From Paenibacillus hemerocallicola (GTDB lineage Bacteria > Bacillota > Bacilli > Paenibacillales > NBRC-103111): DNA of 64,000 nucleotides. Shown here piece by piece: positions 19,447 through 28,855 of the stretch. The first letter of the stretch is position 1, and each line of letters begins with the position of its first letter. The notes under the pieces were generated by a model. It had not been told where the DNA came from. It saw nothing but the letters and a program-made list of their open reading frames with translations, and did no database searches. Where the stretch lies: contig NZ_VDCQ01000031.1 of the NCBI RefSeq assembly GCF_006265175.1, positions 35,165-99,164 of the forward strand, given 5' to 3'. The position numbers were made by a program, and so were the translations under genes.

Positions 19447-20761
19447 TGCTCCGCAAGCGCTCAAATATATCGATTATTTGCGGCATATCGACCCGATCCG
19501 GGTAAACGGCAAAGTGACCCAGGTCATCGGCTTGACGGTAGAGTCCGAAGGACCCGACGCCAGCGTCGGCGACGTCTGTTATATTTACCCATTCAAGTCG
19601 GCACAGCCGCTGAAAGCCGAAGTTGTCGGATTTCGCAACAACAAGGTCATTCTGATGCCTCTCGGGGAGCTTCATTCGATCGGGCCGGGATGCGATGTCG
19701 TCGGTACCGGAAAGCCGTTGACCGTGCAGGTCGGACACGAATTGCTGGGTAAAGTGCTGGACGGACTCGGACAGCCGCTGGACGGATCGTACTTGCCTAC
19801 CCGAATGGCGCATTATTCCACGAACGCCGTGGTCAACAATCCGCTTAAACGTCCCCGGGTGCATGAACCGATCAGCGTCGGCGTTCGTTGCATCGACGGT
19901 CTGCTTACTTTGGGCAAAGGTCAGCGTGTCGGTATATTTGCCGGATCAGGGGTAGGGAAAAGCACGCTGATGGGCATGATTGCCCGGAATACTTCGGCCG
20001 ACGTCAACGTCATCGGACTAATAGGCGAGCGCGGACGGGAAGTGCTGGATTTTATCGAACGCGATCTCGGTCCGGAAGGCTTGGCCCGCTCTGTCGTGAT
20101 AGTAGCCACGTCCGATCAGCCTGCCTTGATCCGGATGAAGGGCGCCTTGATCGCCACCACGATTGCCGAATATTTCCGGGACCGCGGCTTGAACGTAATG
20201 CTCATGATGGATTCCGTAACGCGGTATGCGATGGCGCTGCGGGAAGTAGGGCTCGCTATTGGCGAACCTCCCGCGACCCGCGGATATACGCCGTCCGTGT
20301 TCGCGAGCTTGCCCAAGCTACTCGAAAGAGCCGGCACAGGGCCGAAAGGCTCGATTACCGCGTTTTATACCGTGCTGGTCGACGGTGACGATATGAACGA
20401 GCCGATTGCCGATACGGTAAGAGGGATATTGGACGGCCATATCGTGCTGGACCGCAGTTTGGCGCACAAAGGCCATTACCCGGCGATCAACGTACTCGCC
20501 AGCGTCAGCAGATGTATGAAAGAAATCGTTCCCGAACAACAGACGGACGCAGCCGATCGATTGAAACGGTTGTTGTCCATTTATAAAGATTCGGAAGATC
20601 TGATCAATATCGGGGCGTACCAGAGAGGCTCGAATTATGAAATTGATACTTCTCTCGAACATATCCAGACGATCTGGGATTTTCTGCGGCAGAAGACGAG
20701 CGAGAAAATTGGTTACCACGATGCTTATAACCAACTGATTCAACAATTCGGCGGAGGTTGA
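19439..20761 (+). CDS. fliI: Flagellum-specific ATP synthase FliI
   Basis: FliI (440 aa) is the hexameric export ATPase of the type III flagellar system. Walker A is GIFAGSGVGKSTLM near residue 165 and Walker B VMLMMDSVTRYAMA near residue 255. The F1-beta-like signature PSVFASLPKLLERAG is clear. The ATG lies 8 nt inside the fliH end. Confidence 0.97.
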   Translation: MNNAPQALKYIDYLRHIDPIRVNGKVTQVIGLTVESEGPDASVGDVCYIYPFKSAQPLKAEVVGFRNNKVILMPLGELHSIGPGCDVVGTGKPLTVQVGHELLGKVLDGLGQPLDGSYLPTRMAHYSTNAVVNNPLKRPRVHEPISVGVRCIDGLLTLGKGQRVGIFAGSGVGKSTLMGMIARNTSADVNVIGLIGERGREVLDFIERDLGPEGLARSVVIVATSDQPALIRMKGALIATTIAEYFRDRGLNVMLMMDSVTRYAMALREVGLAIGEPPATRGYTPSVFASLPKLLERAGTGPKGSITAFYTVLVDGDDMNEPIADTVRGILDGHIVLDRSLAHKGHYPAINVLASVSRCMKEIVPEQQTDAADRLKRLLSIYKDSEDLINIGAYQRGSNYEIDTSLEHIQTIWDFLRQKTSEKIGYHDAYNQLIQQFGGG

Positions 20762-20766
20762 AGTCC

Positions 20767-21213
20767 ATGCGGTTCCGATATCCTTTGCAAAAGCTGGTCG
20801 ATCTGAAGACGAACGAGAAGGAGCAAGCCGAGTGGATGCTGTCCGAGGCGGTGGGGCAACTACAGCAGGAGCAGCAGGCGTTGACGGAGCTTGAGGAAGA
20901 GCTTGCTCGGGTAGGGGAAGAGCTCGCATACGCTTCGATTCATAGAACGACGATCTCGCAAATGCAGCTGCTTCAGCATTATTCACAGCACTTGGAGCAG
21001 CAGATTCGCCTGAAAACCAAAGACGTCGATCGGGCGCAGGCGAACGTGACGGATAAACAGCACGTGCTGACCGGCAAGATGATGGAAGAAAAGGTATGGA
21101 CCAAGGCAAAAGAAAAAGCACAATTGCAATTCACCGCCATCGTCATGAAAAAAGAACAGGAAGAGCTTGACGAAATCGCGCTAAACCGCCGCGTCCAGAC
21201 GATCGTTAGTTAG
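20767..21213 (+). CDS. fliJ: Flagellar export chaperone FliJ
   Basis: FliJ (148 aa) is an almost complete coiled coil that fits into the FliI ring. It starts MRFRYPLQKLVDLK, typical of the family, and is rich in Glu, Gln and Leu heptads. The ATG at 20767 is 9 nt after GGAGG (20753-20757); the TTG at 20758 is too close to it. Confidence 0.9.
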   Translation: MRFRYPLQKLVDLKTNEKEQAEWMLSEAVGQLQQEQQALTELEEELARVGEELAYASIHRTTISQMQLLQHYSQHLEQQIRLKTKDVDRAQANVTDKQHVLTGKMMEEKVWTKAKEKAQLQFTAIVMKKEQEELDEIALNRRVQTIVS

Positions 21214-21241
21214 CATACTCGGGGAAAGGGGGCTCGGCGAC

Positions 21242-22150
21242 ATGGCGAATACGGACGCGGAAAAAACTTCATACGGATCGTTCGAGCGGTTTTTGTTTTA
21301 TGCGACACCGATCATTTTCACGCTCGTGCTGCTCGGCGTATTGTTCGCTCTCTTGGATTCCAACGTCATGAACGGCGTCCTGAAGGCGGCTAATAAAGTA
21401 CCTGTGCTGGAAAGATTTCTTCCCGATCCGAAAACGAAAGAAAAAGTGACGCTGCCGGCCGGTGCGAAGGATAGCCCGGCTCCGGAAACGGACGGTGCGG
21501 CGATCGAGCAGCTGAAAGCCCAACTGACGCAGGCGAGGGCCGATCTGCAAAGCTCCGTCAACCAGAGCCAGCAAAAAGACCAGACGATCAAAGATTTGAA
21601 GACGCAGGTTACCGAGCTTGAGGATAAGCTGAAGACGAAGTCGCAAACCGATGAGGAATACCGGGCGCAAGTTCAGCAACTGGCTTCCATCTACGCGGGA
21701 ATGATGCCGAGCAAATCGGCACCGATACTGGAAGCATTGTCGCTGCAGGAAAGGGTGCTCGTTCTAAGCGAAATGAAGCCGGCCGACCGCGGCAAAGTAT
21801 TGGAGAAGATGACTCCGGCCGTAGCGGCTGAAGCCTCGATCCAGCTGAAGGATATCGTTCCGGCGAAAGATTTGCAAATTGCCGCGTTGCAGGGAAGATT
21901 GGACATTAACAAGCAGCAGGAGCAGAAAGCGGCTCCGGCGATTACGAAGGACGATCTCGGGCAGACGTTCTCGCAGATGGTTCCGAAAAGCGCGGCGGCG
22001 ATTCTGGTCGAGATGAATACGACCGGTCAGGCGAGAGTGCTCGAAATATTGAAGGCGATGGATAGTGCCGGACGCGCGAAAGTGCTGGCGGCCATATCCG
22101 ACACCAACAAGCAAACCGCAGCCGCGCTTGGAGCGAAGCTGGCCGAATAA
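21242..22150 (+). CDS. MgtE-N/MotE-like flagellar operon protein (YlxF type)
   Basis: The 302-aa product has an N-terminal membrane helix (FLFYATPIIFTLVLLGVLFA, residues 17-36), a coiled coil near residues 80-145, and a C-terminal helical domain like the MgtE N-terminal repeat (AAEASIQLKDIVP, AAILVEMNTTGQARVLEILK). In position and layout it matches B. subtilis YlxF and proteobacterial MotE, a chaperone for motor parts. Role here inferred from position only. Confidence 0.8.
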   Translation: MANTDAEKTSYGSFERFLFYATPIIFTLVLLGVLFALLDSNVMNGVLKAANKVPVLERFLPDPKTKEKVTLPAGAKDSPAPETDGAAIEQLKAQLTQARADLQSSVNQSQQKDQTIKDLKTQVTELEDKLKTKSQTDEEYRAQVQQLASIYAGMMPSKSAPILEALSLQERVLVLSEMKPADRGKVLEKMTPAVAAEASIQLKDIVPAKDLQIAALQGRLDINKQQEQKAAPAITKDDLGQTFSQMVPKSAAAILVEMNTTGQARVLEILKAMDSAGRAKVLAAISDTNKQTAAALGAKLAE

Positions 22151-22183
22151 GGCGAGCGAATGGCTTGAAAGGAGGTGATAACT

Positions 22184-23833
22184 ATGAATGCACCTTTTAT
22201 GCTGCTTAGTTCCGCGAAAGCCGGAGGGGGATCCCCGCTAGGCGTGCTCGTACCGAGAAATGTTGCCGCAAACGGGTCGAGCGCCGCTTCGGGAGAAGCA
22301 GCCTTCGCCAACAGTTTGATTCAGGCGATGCTCGGAAGCAATACTTCGGCCGCCTCGGCGCAATCGAACATGCTTGCAACGGATTTATTGGCAAAGCTCG
22401 TTGCCGACGGTTCGGCGGGTTCTGATGCGCAGCTTGGCGATATGCTATCCAGATTGCTTGCCAGTATCGGCATCCATACGGATACGGAAGGCCAAACCGA
22501 TGGCTCGGCGTCCCAATCTCAGTTTATTAACGCTATTGTCTCGGGTCTGCTCTCGCAACTGGCGCCTGCCGAGTCCGCTCAGGAAAGTTCCGACCCAACC
22601 GGATTAACGGATAATTTCCGCCAAACCGGTGATTTGTTGACTCAATGGCTCGAAGGCTTGAATGACGATTTGCAGCTGGACCGTCATCAGGATGTGTTAA
22701 ACGATATGATGGCATTGATGGAGCTTGCGCAAGCGATCGTACAACAATGGCAACAGCCGAATCAGCCTCAAGGCAATTTGGAATCCACGACGGATACCGT
22801 AGAGCTGCAGACCAATGGAACCGACTCTGCGTCTGGCGGCAAACATGCCGAATTGCTGCGAACGCTGCGGCAGCTGACCGATTTGTTGCATAAAAACCCG
22901 GAGCAGCGTGAGATCGCCCAAGTCGTGGAAGCATTTGAGCAGCTTATTGCTCCAATGATCAAAGATGAAGGAGCGAAATCGGCGAACGGTATTGCCCAAT
23001 TTCAAATTCAAGCGCAGTCTGCCGATGCTCGAACCCTGTCCGGAACAGCGGCTCCAGTCGCAATCGAACAGCAATCGTTAAGACAAAAGCAGCCCGTTAA
23101 TGCGGTACATATCCCGAATGGACAACAGCTTGCAATCGCGGCGGAAATCATGTCTCGGGGAACCGACTTGAAGGGAAGGCTTGAAGCGCTTGCGGCGAAG
23201 TCGGTCGTTCAGCCGCAGATTGCCGCGGTGCAAGCAACCGATGTACCGGCAGCTACCGAAACCGTTCGTGATTCGGAACCGGTAGGGGAAGCAGGCAACG
23301 CTAATCCGCTGCAGATGAACCATCTCTTCCGCGATTCGGCGGCGGCTCATCAATCCGTTCAACCGAAGGAGCAGTTCGTCCATGCCGATCGGTTTGCCGA
23401 CGAGATGGCTCAAGTGTTTAGAAATATGAAGGTCCATACGGCAAACGGCTTGTCGGAAGTCCGGATTATGCTGCAGCCCGAGCATTTGGGACACGTTGAC
23501 GTGAAGGTTTCGATGCAGAACGGACAAATTATCGCGCAATTTATGGCGGATTCCGTTCACGGCAAAGAAATGCTGGAAAGCCAGCTGTCTCAGCTGAGAT
23601 CCGTACTGCAATCCCAAGGCTTGCAGGTCGATCGTCTCGAGGTCATCCATTACGAGCCGCAATATTCCGGAACGTTTCAGGATTCCAGACAGCAGCAGCA
23701 GTCTCGGCAGTCCGACCGGAATAATGAGAAATCAACGGACTCCGAGCAGCCTCCTGTAGATTTCTTGACGGAGATGGAGAGAATGGCCGGTAAAGCTCCA
23801 GGCGGCGATAAATCGTTCGACGTTACGGCTTAG
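22184..23833 (+). CDS. fliK: Flagellar hook-length control protein FliK
   Basis: FliK (549 aa) measures hook length and switches export specificity. The long N-terminal part is Gln/Ser/Ala-rich and poorly conserved. The C-terminal Flg_hook domain has VRIMLQPEHLGHVDVKVSM and LRSVLQSQGLQVDRLEV near residues 425-495. The ATG at 22184 is 8 nt after GGAGG; a GTG at 22175 overlaps that site. Membership is clear from the C-terminal domain and position. Confidence 0.92.
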   Translation: MNAPFMLLSSAKAGGGSPLGVLVPRNVAANGSSAASGEAAFANSLIQAMLGSNTSAASAQSNMLATDLLAKLVADGSAGSDAQLGDMLSRLLASIGIHTDTEGQTDGSASQSQFINAIVSGLLSQLAPAESAQESSDPTGLTDNFRQTGDLLTQWLEGLNDDLQLDRHQDVLNDMMALMELAQAIVQQWQQPNQPQGNLESTTDTVELQTNGTDSASGGKHAELLRTLRQLTDLLHKNPEQREIAQVVEAFEQLIAPMIKDEGAKSANGIAQFQIQAQSADARTLSGTAAPVAIEQQSLRQKQPVNAVHIPNGQQLAIAAEIMSRGTDLKGRLEALAAKSVVQPQIAAVQATDVPAATETVRDSEPVGEAGNANPLQMNHLFRDSAAAHQSVQPKEQFVHADRFADEMAQVFRNMKVHTANGLSEVRIMLQPEHLGHVDVKVSMQNGQIIAQFMADSVHGKEMLESQLSQLRSVLQSQGLQVDRLEVIHYEPQYSGTFQDSRQQQQSRQSDRNNEKSTDSEQPPVDFLTEMERMAGKAPGGDKSFDVTA

Positions 23834-23916
23834 GCGCTGTTGCGCAACGACGAAACATGCCAGCACGATATTACGCAATAGAACCTTAATGCAGCTGGCT
23901 GAATGGAGGTATTCGA

Positions 23917-24336
23917 ATGGCTACAGTTGCCGTATCGAACGGAACGTTCTATTACAAAAACGCTGTGGATAAGCAAAAAACCGGCAACAACAATTTGGGG
24001 AAGGACGAGTTTCTGAAAATTCTCGTTACCCAGCTATCCAATCAGGATCCTACGCAGCCGCTTCAGGATAAAGAGTTCATCGCTCAAATGGCTACTTTCA
24101 CCTCTGTCGAGCAATTGACGAACATGGCCGGAGAAATGAAGCTGCTCCGCCAATCGATCGGATTCAGCTCGGCTTTGATCGGCAAGACGATCGGCTGGAC
24201 GCAGACGGATTCGAACAGCGAGACGCAAACGCTGTCCGGGGTCGTAGATTCGATCAAAATCAAGGAAAGCAAGCAATATGCCGTCGTCGGCGATAAGGAA
24301 GTGCCGATCGATCAAATAACCGAGATTAAAAGCTAG
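23917..24336 (+). CDS. flgD: Flagellar hook capping protein FlgD (short form)
   Basis: FlgD caps the growing hook. The 139-aa product has the conserved N-terminal LGKDEFLKILVTQLSNQDPT and EFIAQMATFTSVEQLTNM. It lacks the larger C-terminal Ig-like and tudor-like domain of enteric FlgD, as is usual in Bacillales. ATG after GGAGG. Confidence 0.94.
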   Translation: MATVAVSNGTFYYKNAVDKQKTGNNNLGKDEFLKILVTQLSNQDPTQPLQDKEFIAQMATFTSVEQLTNMAGEMKLLRQSIGFSSALIGKTIGWTQTDSNSETQTLSGVVDSIKIKESKQYAVVGDKEVPIDQITEIKS

Positions 24337-24347
24337 TAGGTGTGAAC

Positions 24348-24734
24348 ATGACCGATCGAATGACGGTAGGGCATTTGTATCCGAACCCGATTCAGCCGGT
24401 TGCCCCAGCGAAGCGCGTCGAACCCGGCGTCCATCAGCCGCTTGGGACGAAATCGTTTCACGACGTATTCCGCGACAGTCTCGTGCGCGTCAGTCATCAT
24501 GCCGGTGTGCGGCTGCAGCAGCGGGGTATCGAGCTTAAGCCGGAGCAAATGGACAAAATTCATACGGCTATCGAGAAGGCGGCTGCCAAAGGCGCGAAGG
24601 AATCGTTAATTTTGATGGACAATATGGCGATGATCGTCAATGTGAAAAACAAAACGATCGTAACCGCCATGGACGGTGCGGCGATGAAAGACAACGTATT
24701 CACTCATATCGACAGCGCCGTCATCATTTCGTGA
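24348..24734 (+). CDS. Flagellar operon protein, TIGR02530 type
   Basis: The 128-aa product has RLQQRGIELKPEQMDKIHTA, IEKAAAKGAKESLILMDNMA and a VKNKTIVTAMD C-terminus, the pattern of a small conserved protein found between flgD and the hook gene in Firmicutes. The molecular role is not known. The ATG at 24348 follows AGTAGGTG; a GTG at 24342 overlaps the ribosome site. Confidence 0.85.
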   Translation: MTDRMTVGHLYPNPIQPVAPAKRVEPGVHQPLGTKSFHDVFRDSLVRVSHHAGVRLQQRGIELKPEQMDKIHTAIEKAAAKGAKESLILMDNMAMIVNVKNKTIVTAMDGAAMKDNVFTHIDSAVIIS

Positions 24735-24817
24735 TCGGAAGGGCCGGTCCTAACAGGGAGCCCGGGATTGCGGACCGCTTGAAGCAATCCGAATAAGAAA
24801 GAGAATGCTTGCGATGC

Positions 24818-24841
24818 AAGCTTTGCATGCGCAAAGCTTTT
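24818..24841 (+). terminator. Intercistronic hairpin before flgE
   Basis: AAGCTTTGC (24818-24826) and GCAAAGCTT (24831-24839) form a perfect 9-bp stem followed by TTT and directly by AGGAGG. It could cause partial termination or protect RNA ends just ahead of the highly expressed hook gene. Confidence 0.5.
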
Positions 24842-24854
24842 AGGAGGAACGCGA

Positions 24855-25673
24855 ATGCTCAGATCCCTTTATTCCGGCGTATCCGGGATGAGAGGCTTCC
24901 AGACGAAGCTGGACGTTATCGGAAACAACATTGCAAACGTCAATACGATCGGCTTCAAAGGCAGCCGCGCCATGTTCAAAGATATTTTGAGCCAAACGGT
25001 CGCCGGCGTCACGGCTCCGGCTGACGGCAACGGCGGCATTAACGCCAAGCAGATCGGTCTCGGCGTTACGCTAGCGGCCATCGATACGCTGCATACGCCC
25101 GGCAGCGCCATGACCACGAATGTCGTAACGGACGTTCGTATCGACGGAGACGGATTTTTCGCCGTTCAAGCCGGTGAAGACGGCGGCGTTTTTCTGACCC
25201 GCGACGGCAACTTCAAGATTGATGCGGCCGGTCAAGTCGTGACTTCCGACGGCTATCGCGTTATGGGGATAGACGCTCCTCTGGAACCGATCGATACGGC
25301 AACGTACACCGCATTTTCAATCGATCAAAGCGGTCAGTTTATCGGCGTAACCATCGACGGCACTACAGAACCGATTGACGGAATGCAGCTCGCAGTCGTC
25401 AAGGTGACGAACCCGTCCGGTTTGGAAAAAGTGGGCGGCAACATGTACCGGGTTACACCGAACGCCTCGGCTGAAGGCATCGTATATTCGACAGCCAATG
25501 ATCCAGAGGTAGGTACGGGAGCCATCATTTCCGGTCAACTGGAAATGTCGAATGTCGATTTGACCGGCGAGTTTACCGAGATGATCGTAGCGCAGCGCGG
25601 CTTCCAGGCCAATTCGAAAATCATCACTACATCCGACGAAGTATTGCAGGAAGTGCTCGGCCTGAAACGATAA
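24855..25673 (+). CDS. flgE: Flagellar hook protein FlgE (FlgG/FlgE family)
   Basis: The 272-aa product has the N-terminal SGVSGMRGFQTKLDVIGNNI and ANVNTIGFKGSR rod/hook signature, DGDGFFAVQ in the middle, and a C-terminal DLTGEFTEMIVAQRGFQANS. In B. subtilis the gene at this place was first called flgG and is now regarded as the hook protein. A distal-rod FlgG assignment is the alternative. ATG after AGGAGG. Confidence 0.9.
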   Translation: MLRSLYSGVSGMRGFQTKLDVIGNNIANVNTIGFKGSRAMFKDILSQTVAGVTAPADGNGGINAKQIGLGVTLAAIDTLHTPGSAMTTNVVTDVRIDGDGFFAVQAGEDGGVFLTRDGNFKIDAAGQVVTSDGYRVMGIDAPLEPIDTATYTAFSIDQSGQFIGVTIDGTTEPIDGMQLAVVKVTNPSGLEKVGGNMYRVTPNASAEGIVYSTANDPEVGTGAIISGQLEMSNVDLTGEFTEMIVAQRGFQANSKIITTSDEVLQEVLGLKR

Positions 25674-25686
25674 CCGTTTGAACGAC

Positions 25687-25708
25687 CGCCAGGGGATTCC
25701 CCCTGGCG
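25687..25708 (+). terminator. Intercistronic hairpin after flgE
   Basis: CGCCAGGGG (25687-25695) pairs with CCCCTGGCG (25700-25708), loop ATTC. It is very GC-rich but has no T-run, so it is more likely an RNA-stabilising or pausing hairpin that caps the hook gene message. Confidence 0.5.
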
Positions 25709-25746
25709 ATCATAAGTAACCGAAGCACGATTTCGGGAGGGAAAGC

Positions 25747-25968
25747 ATGATACCTGTCACACGGTTGAATGGCAGCAAGCTGACCGTTAACGCATTGTTG
25801 ATCGAAACGATCGAGGAAACCCCGGATACGCTCATTACGCTGACGACCGGAAAAAAATTCATCGTGACCGAAAAGGTGCCGGAAGTGGTTGGCTTGGTTA
25901 AAGCGTACATGCAGAATGTCGGAACGATCAGGGTAGCCGTGAAGAATAATGTCCCGGAGGGTTCATAG
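25747..25968 (+). CDS. swrD: Flagellar FlbD family protein (SwrD)
   Basis: The 73-aa product begins MIPVTRLNGSKLTVNALLIE and continues ETPDTLITLTTGKKFIV, the FlbD/SwrD family pattern. In B. subtilis SwrD raises flagellar motor torque for swarming. ATG after GGGAGG. fliL follows after 2 nt. Confidence 0.93.
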   Translation: MIPVTRLNGSKLTVNALLIETIEETPDTLITLTTGKKFIVTEKVPEVVGLVKAYMQNVGTIRVAVKNNVPEGS

Positions 25969-25970
25969 TC

Positions 25971-26453
25971 ATGTTCAAGAACAAAATGTTGCAATGGTTA
26001 ATTATGATCCTCATCGCCATTACCTTGATCGCGCTCGCCAGCTTCATTCTGTGGGATTATCTGGAGGGTAAAAACCAGCCGACCGATCCGTCCGAGCAAG
26101 CTGCCAACTCTGTCGAGAACGTGAAACCTAAGAAGATGACCGCTCAGCAAATGAAAGACGCTACCGTGGAAATTAAAGATATTACGACCAATTTGGCCGG
26201 CAAAAATTATGTGAAAGTCAATTTCGCTTTTCTATTGGAAAACACGAAGGCAAAAGAAGAGTTCGAACTGCTCTCGACTCGCGTAAGAGCGACCATTATT
26301 CAGACTCTCGCCGACTTGACGGCCGAACAGGCAAGCGGGTCCAAGGGACAAGATTTGATCAGCACGACGCTTATCAATAAAATCAACCCGATCTTATCCA
26401 AAGGTAAATTGGTGCGTGTCGACATCACAGACATTAACATCACGAACAACTAA
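25971..26453 (+). CDS. fliL: Flagellar basal body-associated protein FliL
   Basis: FliL (160 aa) surrounds stator units and supports torque. A single N-terminal membrane helix (WLIMILIAITLIALASFILW) is followed by an extracytoplasmic domain with YVKVNFAFLLE and a C-terminal GKLVRVDITDINI strand. The ATG follows GGAGGG. Confidence 0.94.
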   Translation: MFKNKMLQWLIMILIAITLIALASFILWDYLEGKNQPTDPSEQAANSVENVKPKKMTAQQMKDATVEIKDITTNLAGKNYVKVNFAFLLENTKAKEEFELLSTRVRATIIQTLADLTAEQASGSKGQDLISTTLINKINPILSKGKLVRVDITDINITNN

Positions 26454-26483
26454 GCGAATACCGCGGATAAGGGGGTGATGGAA

Positions 26484-27482
26484 TTGGTAGACGTACTATC
26501 GCAAAATGAGATCGATGCTCTGCTCGCCGCGCTGTCCTCGGGTGAAATGGACGCCGAAGAGCTCAAAAAGGAAGAGACGCAGAAAAAAGTAAAAGCGTAT
26601 GATTTCAAACGCGCCGTTCGTTTTTCGAAGGATCATCTTCGCAGCTTGACGCGGATTCACGAAAACTTCGCCCGCTATTTGACAACGTACTTTTCAGCGC
26701 TCCTCAGGACGTTCGTGCAGATCAATGTCATACAGGTGGAGCAGCTGCCTTACGATGAATTTATACGTTCGATTCCGAAAATGACGATTTTAAATATATT
26801 CGAGGCGGAACCTCTCGAAGGCCGGATGGTGCTCGAGGTGCACCCGAACGTCGCCTACGCCTTGTTGGACCGGCTGCTTGGGGGGCCGGGAAGCTCGCCC
26901 GCGAAAATCAATGCGCTCACGGAAATTGAAACGATCGTCATGGAGCGTATATTCAGCCGGGCATTCGAGAGCTTGCAGGAGGCTTGGAAAACGGTCATCG
27001 ATTTGACGCCGAGACTTGAAGCGCTGGAAACAAATCCGCAATTCATGCAAATCGTTTCTCCCAACGAAACGATCGCGCTCATCTCGCTTACGGCCAAAAT
27101 CGGCGATACGACGGGGATGATCAACTTATGTATTCCTCATGTTGTCATCGAACCGATCATGCCGCGATTGTCGGTGCATCACCAATTTTTGTCCCAGCGC
27201 AAAAGCCGCGCGCCGGAGGAAGTGTCGGCGCTCCAGGAACGCGTATACATGGCGAAGCTTCCGGTTATAGCGGAGCTGGGAGAATCGGTTATCACCGTTA
27301 AGGAATTTTTGAATTTGACCGCAGGCGACGTCATCACGTTAAATAAGCCGGTTGACGAAGGGCTGCACATCAAAGTAGGGGATAAGCTCAAATTTATCGG
27401 AAGTCCGGGTACGGTTAAAGACAAACTCGCCGTTCAAGTTACGGAGATTGTCAGCGAAGGGGTAGAAGAAAATGACGAGTAA
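26484..27482 (+). CDS. fliM: Flagellar motor switch protein FliM
   Basis: FliM (332 aa) binds phosphorylated CheY and forms the C-ring with FliG and FliY. The N-terminal CheY-binding motif LSQNEIDALL is followed by the CheC-like middle domain (EPLEGRMVLEVHPNVAYALL) and a C-terminal SpoA domain. A TTG at 26484 is chosen, 8 nt after GGGGG (26471-26475), giving MVDVLSQNEIDALL. An ATG at 26478 and GTG at 26475 are too close. Its end overlaps fliY by 11 nt. Confidence 0.96.
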   Translation: MVDVLSQNEIDALLAALSSGEMDAEELKKEETQKKVKAYDFKRAVRFSKDHLRSLTRIHENFARYLTTYFSALLRTFVQINVIQVEQLPYDEFIRSIPKMTILNIFEAEPLEGRMVLEVHPNVAYALLDRLLGGPGSSPAKINALTEIETIVMERIFSRAFESLQEAWKTVIDLTPRLEALETNPQFMQIVSPNETIALISLTAKIGDTTGMINLCIPHVVIEPIMPRLSVHHQFLSQRKSRAPEEVSALQERVYMAKLPVIAELGESVITVKEFLNLTAGDVITLNKPVDEGLHIKVGDKLKFIGSPGTVKDKLAVQVTEIVSEGVEENDE

Positions 27483-28833
27483 AGATTATTTATCGCAGGA
27501 AGAAATCGACGCGCTGCTCAGGCAAACAAGCGAAGATTTCGGCAGCACCGAATCCTCCGATAACGGCAGTCCCAACGTCGACGATTACTTGAGCCCGATC
27601 GAACAGGATGCGTTGGGGGAAATCGGAAATATAACGTTCGGCAGCGCAGCCACCGCTCTCTCCACCCTGCTAGGCAAAAAAGTCGATATCACGACGCCGA
27701 AAGTATCCGTCATCGCCCGGGTAGAGCTGGAAAAAGAATTTCCGAAGCCGCATGTCGCCATCCATGTCAATTATGTGGACGGCTTCGACGGGATCAATCT
27801 GCTGGTCATCAAAACAAAAGATGCCCAAGTAATCGCCGATCTGATGATGGGCGGCACCGGCAACGTATCGGAAGATATGGAAATGTCGGATATTCACATC
27901 AGTGCCGTTCAAGAGGCGATGAACCAGATGATGGGCTCGTCCGCGACGTCCATGTCGACGATCTTCAATCGGTTCGTCAACATTTCTCCGCCGGGCATCA
28001 ACATTTTGGATTTGCAGAACGGCGAAGGGAAAGACAATTTGCCGCGGGAAGAAGTGTTTGTCAAAATCTCGTTCCGACTCATTATCGGGGATTTGATCGA
28101 CTCCACGTTAATGCAATTGCTGCCGGTATCTTTCGCCAAAGATATGGTTTCGATCTTGATGGGCGGAACGGGCATGCAATCGGAGCCCGAACTATCGCCG
28201 CCGGTTCCCGAGAGTGCGACACCGGCTTCCTTTTCGGCTTCGCCCGTATCCCAACCGGATCCTATGGCCGGATACGCGAACAATGCGCCGACGCCGATGC
28301 AATTGCCGACAACGCAGTACGATCCTTATCAGCAGCAGCAGCCGATGCACCATCAACCTCCGATGATGCCTCCTCAGCAGCCTATGTACCAGCAGCCGAT
28401 GGGTCAACAGCCGATGTACCAACAACCGATGTACCAGCAGCCCATGTATGAGCAGCCTATGTACCAGCAGCCGCCTCATGCTCCTGCCAACTACGGGGGA
28501 ATTCCCGGACGCAACGTTAATGTTCAGGCGGCTCAATTTTCCAATCTCGGCGGCCCGTCCGTACATGTGGATGAAACAAATCTGAATTTGCTACTGGATA
28601 TTCCTCTCAAGGTTACCGTAGAATTAGGGAGAACCAAAAAGCTGATCAAAGACATCTTGGAGTTTTCCCAAGGCTCGATCATCGAGCTGGACAAATTGGC
28701 CGGCGAACCGGTCGATATTTTGGTTAACAACAAGCTGATTGCCAAAGGCGAGGTCGTCGTAATCGACGAAAACTTCGGTGTGCGCGTAACCGACATCATC
28801 AGCCAAATGGATCGCATTCAAAAATTACAATAA
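27472..28833 (+). CDS. fliY: Flagellar motor switch phosphatase FliY
   Basis: FliY (453 aa) joins a CheY-P phosphatase to a FliN-like rotor domain. It has an N-terminal LSQEEIDALL motif, a CheC-like domain with two phosphatase sites (DALGEIGNITFGSAATAL and AVQEAMNQMMGSSATSM), and a C-terminal SpoA domain (IPLKVTVELGRTKKLIKD). Residues 302-334 form a QQPMY repeat linker, longer than in B. subtilis FliY. The ATG lies within the fliM end, suggesting coupling. Confidence 0.96.
   Translation: MTSKDYLSQEEIDALLRQTSEDFGSTESSDNGSPNVDDYLSPIEQDALGEIGNITFGSAATALSTLLGKKVDITTPKVSVIARVELEKEFPKPHVAIHVNYVDGFDGINLLVIKTKDAQVIADLMMGGTGNVSEDMEMSDIHISAVQEAMNQMMGSSATSMSTIFNRFVNISPPGINILDLQNGEGKDNLPREEVFVKISFRLIIGDLIDSTLMQLLPVSFAKDMVSILMGGTGMQSEPELSPPVPESATPASFSASPVSQPDPMAGYANNAPTPMQLPTTQYDPYQQQQPMHHQPPMMPPQQPMYQQPMGQQPMYQQPMYQQPMYEQPMYQQPPHAPANYGGIPGRNVNVQAAQFSNLGGPSVHVDETNLNLLLDIPLKVTVELGRTKKLIKDILEFSQGSIIELDKLAGEPVDILVNNKLIAKGEVVVIDENFGVRVTDIISQMDRIQKLQ
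28375..28473 (+). repeat. 15-nt tandem repeat coding QQPMY units in fliY
   Basis: Seven in-frame 15-nt units (the last one partial) encode QQPMY, QQPMG, QQPMY, QQPMY, QQPMY, EQPMY, QQP. It is a flexible linker; unit number is likely to vary between strains. Confidence 0.85.
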
Positions 28834-28855
28834 TCTTAGGAGGACTGACAGTTCA

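Noticed and set aside
28375..28473. Repeat array taken as a possible CRISPR
   Set aside because: The units are in-frame codon repeats inside fliY with no spacers.
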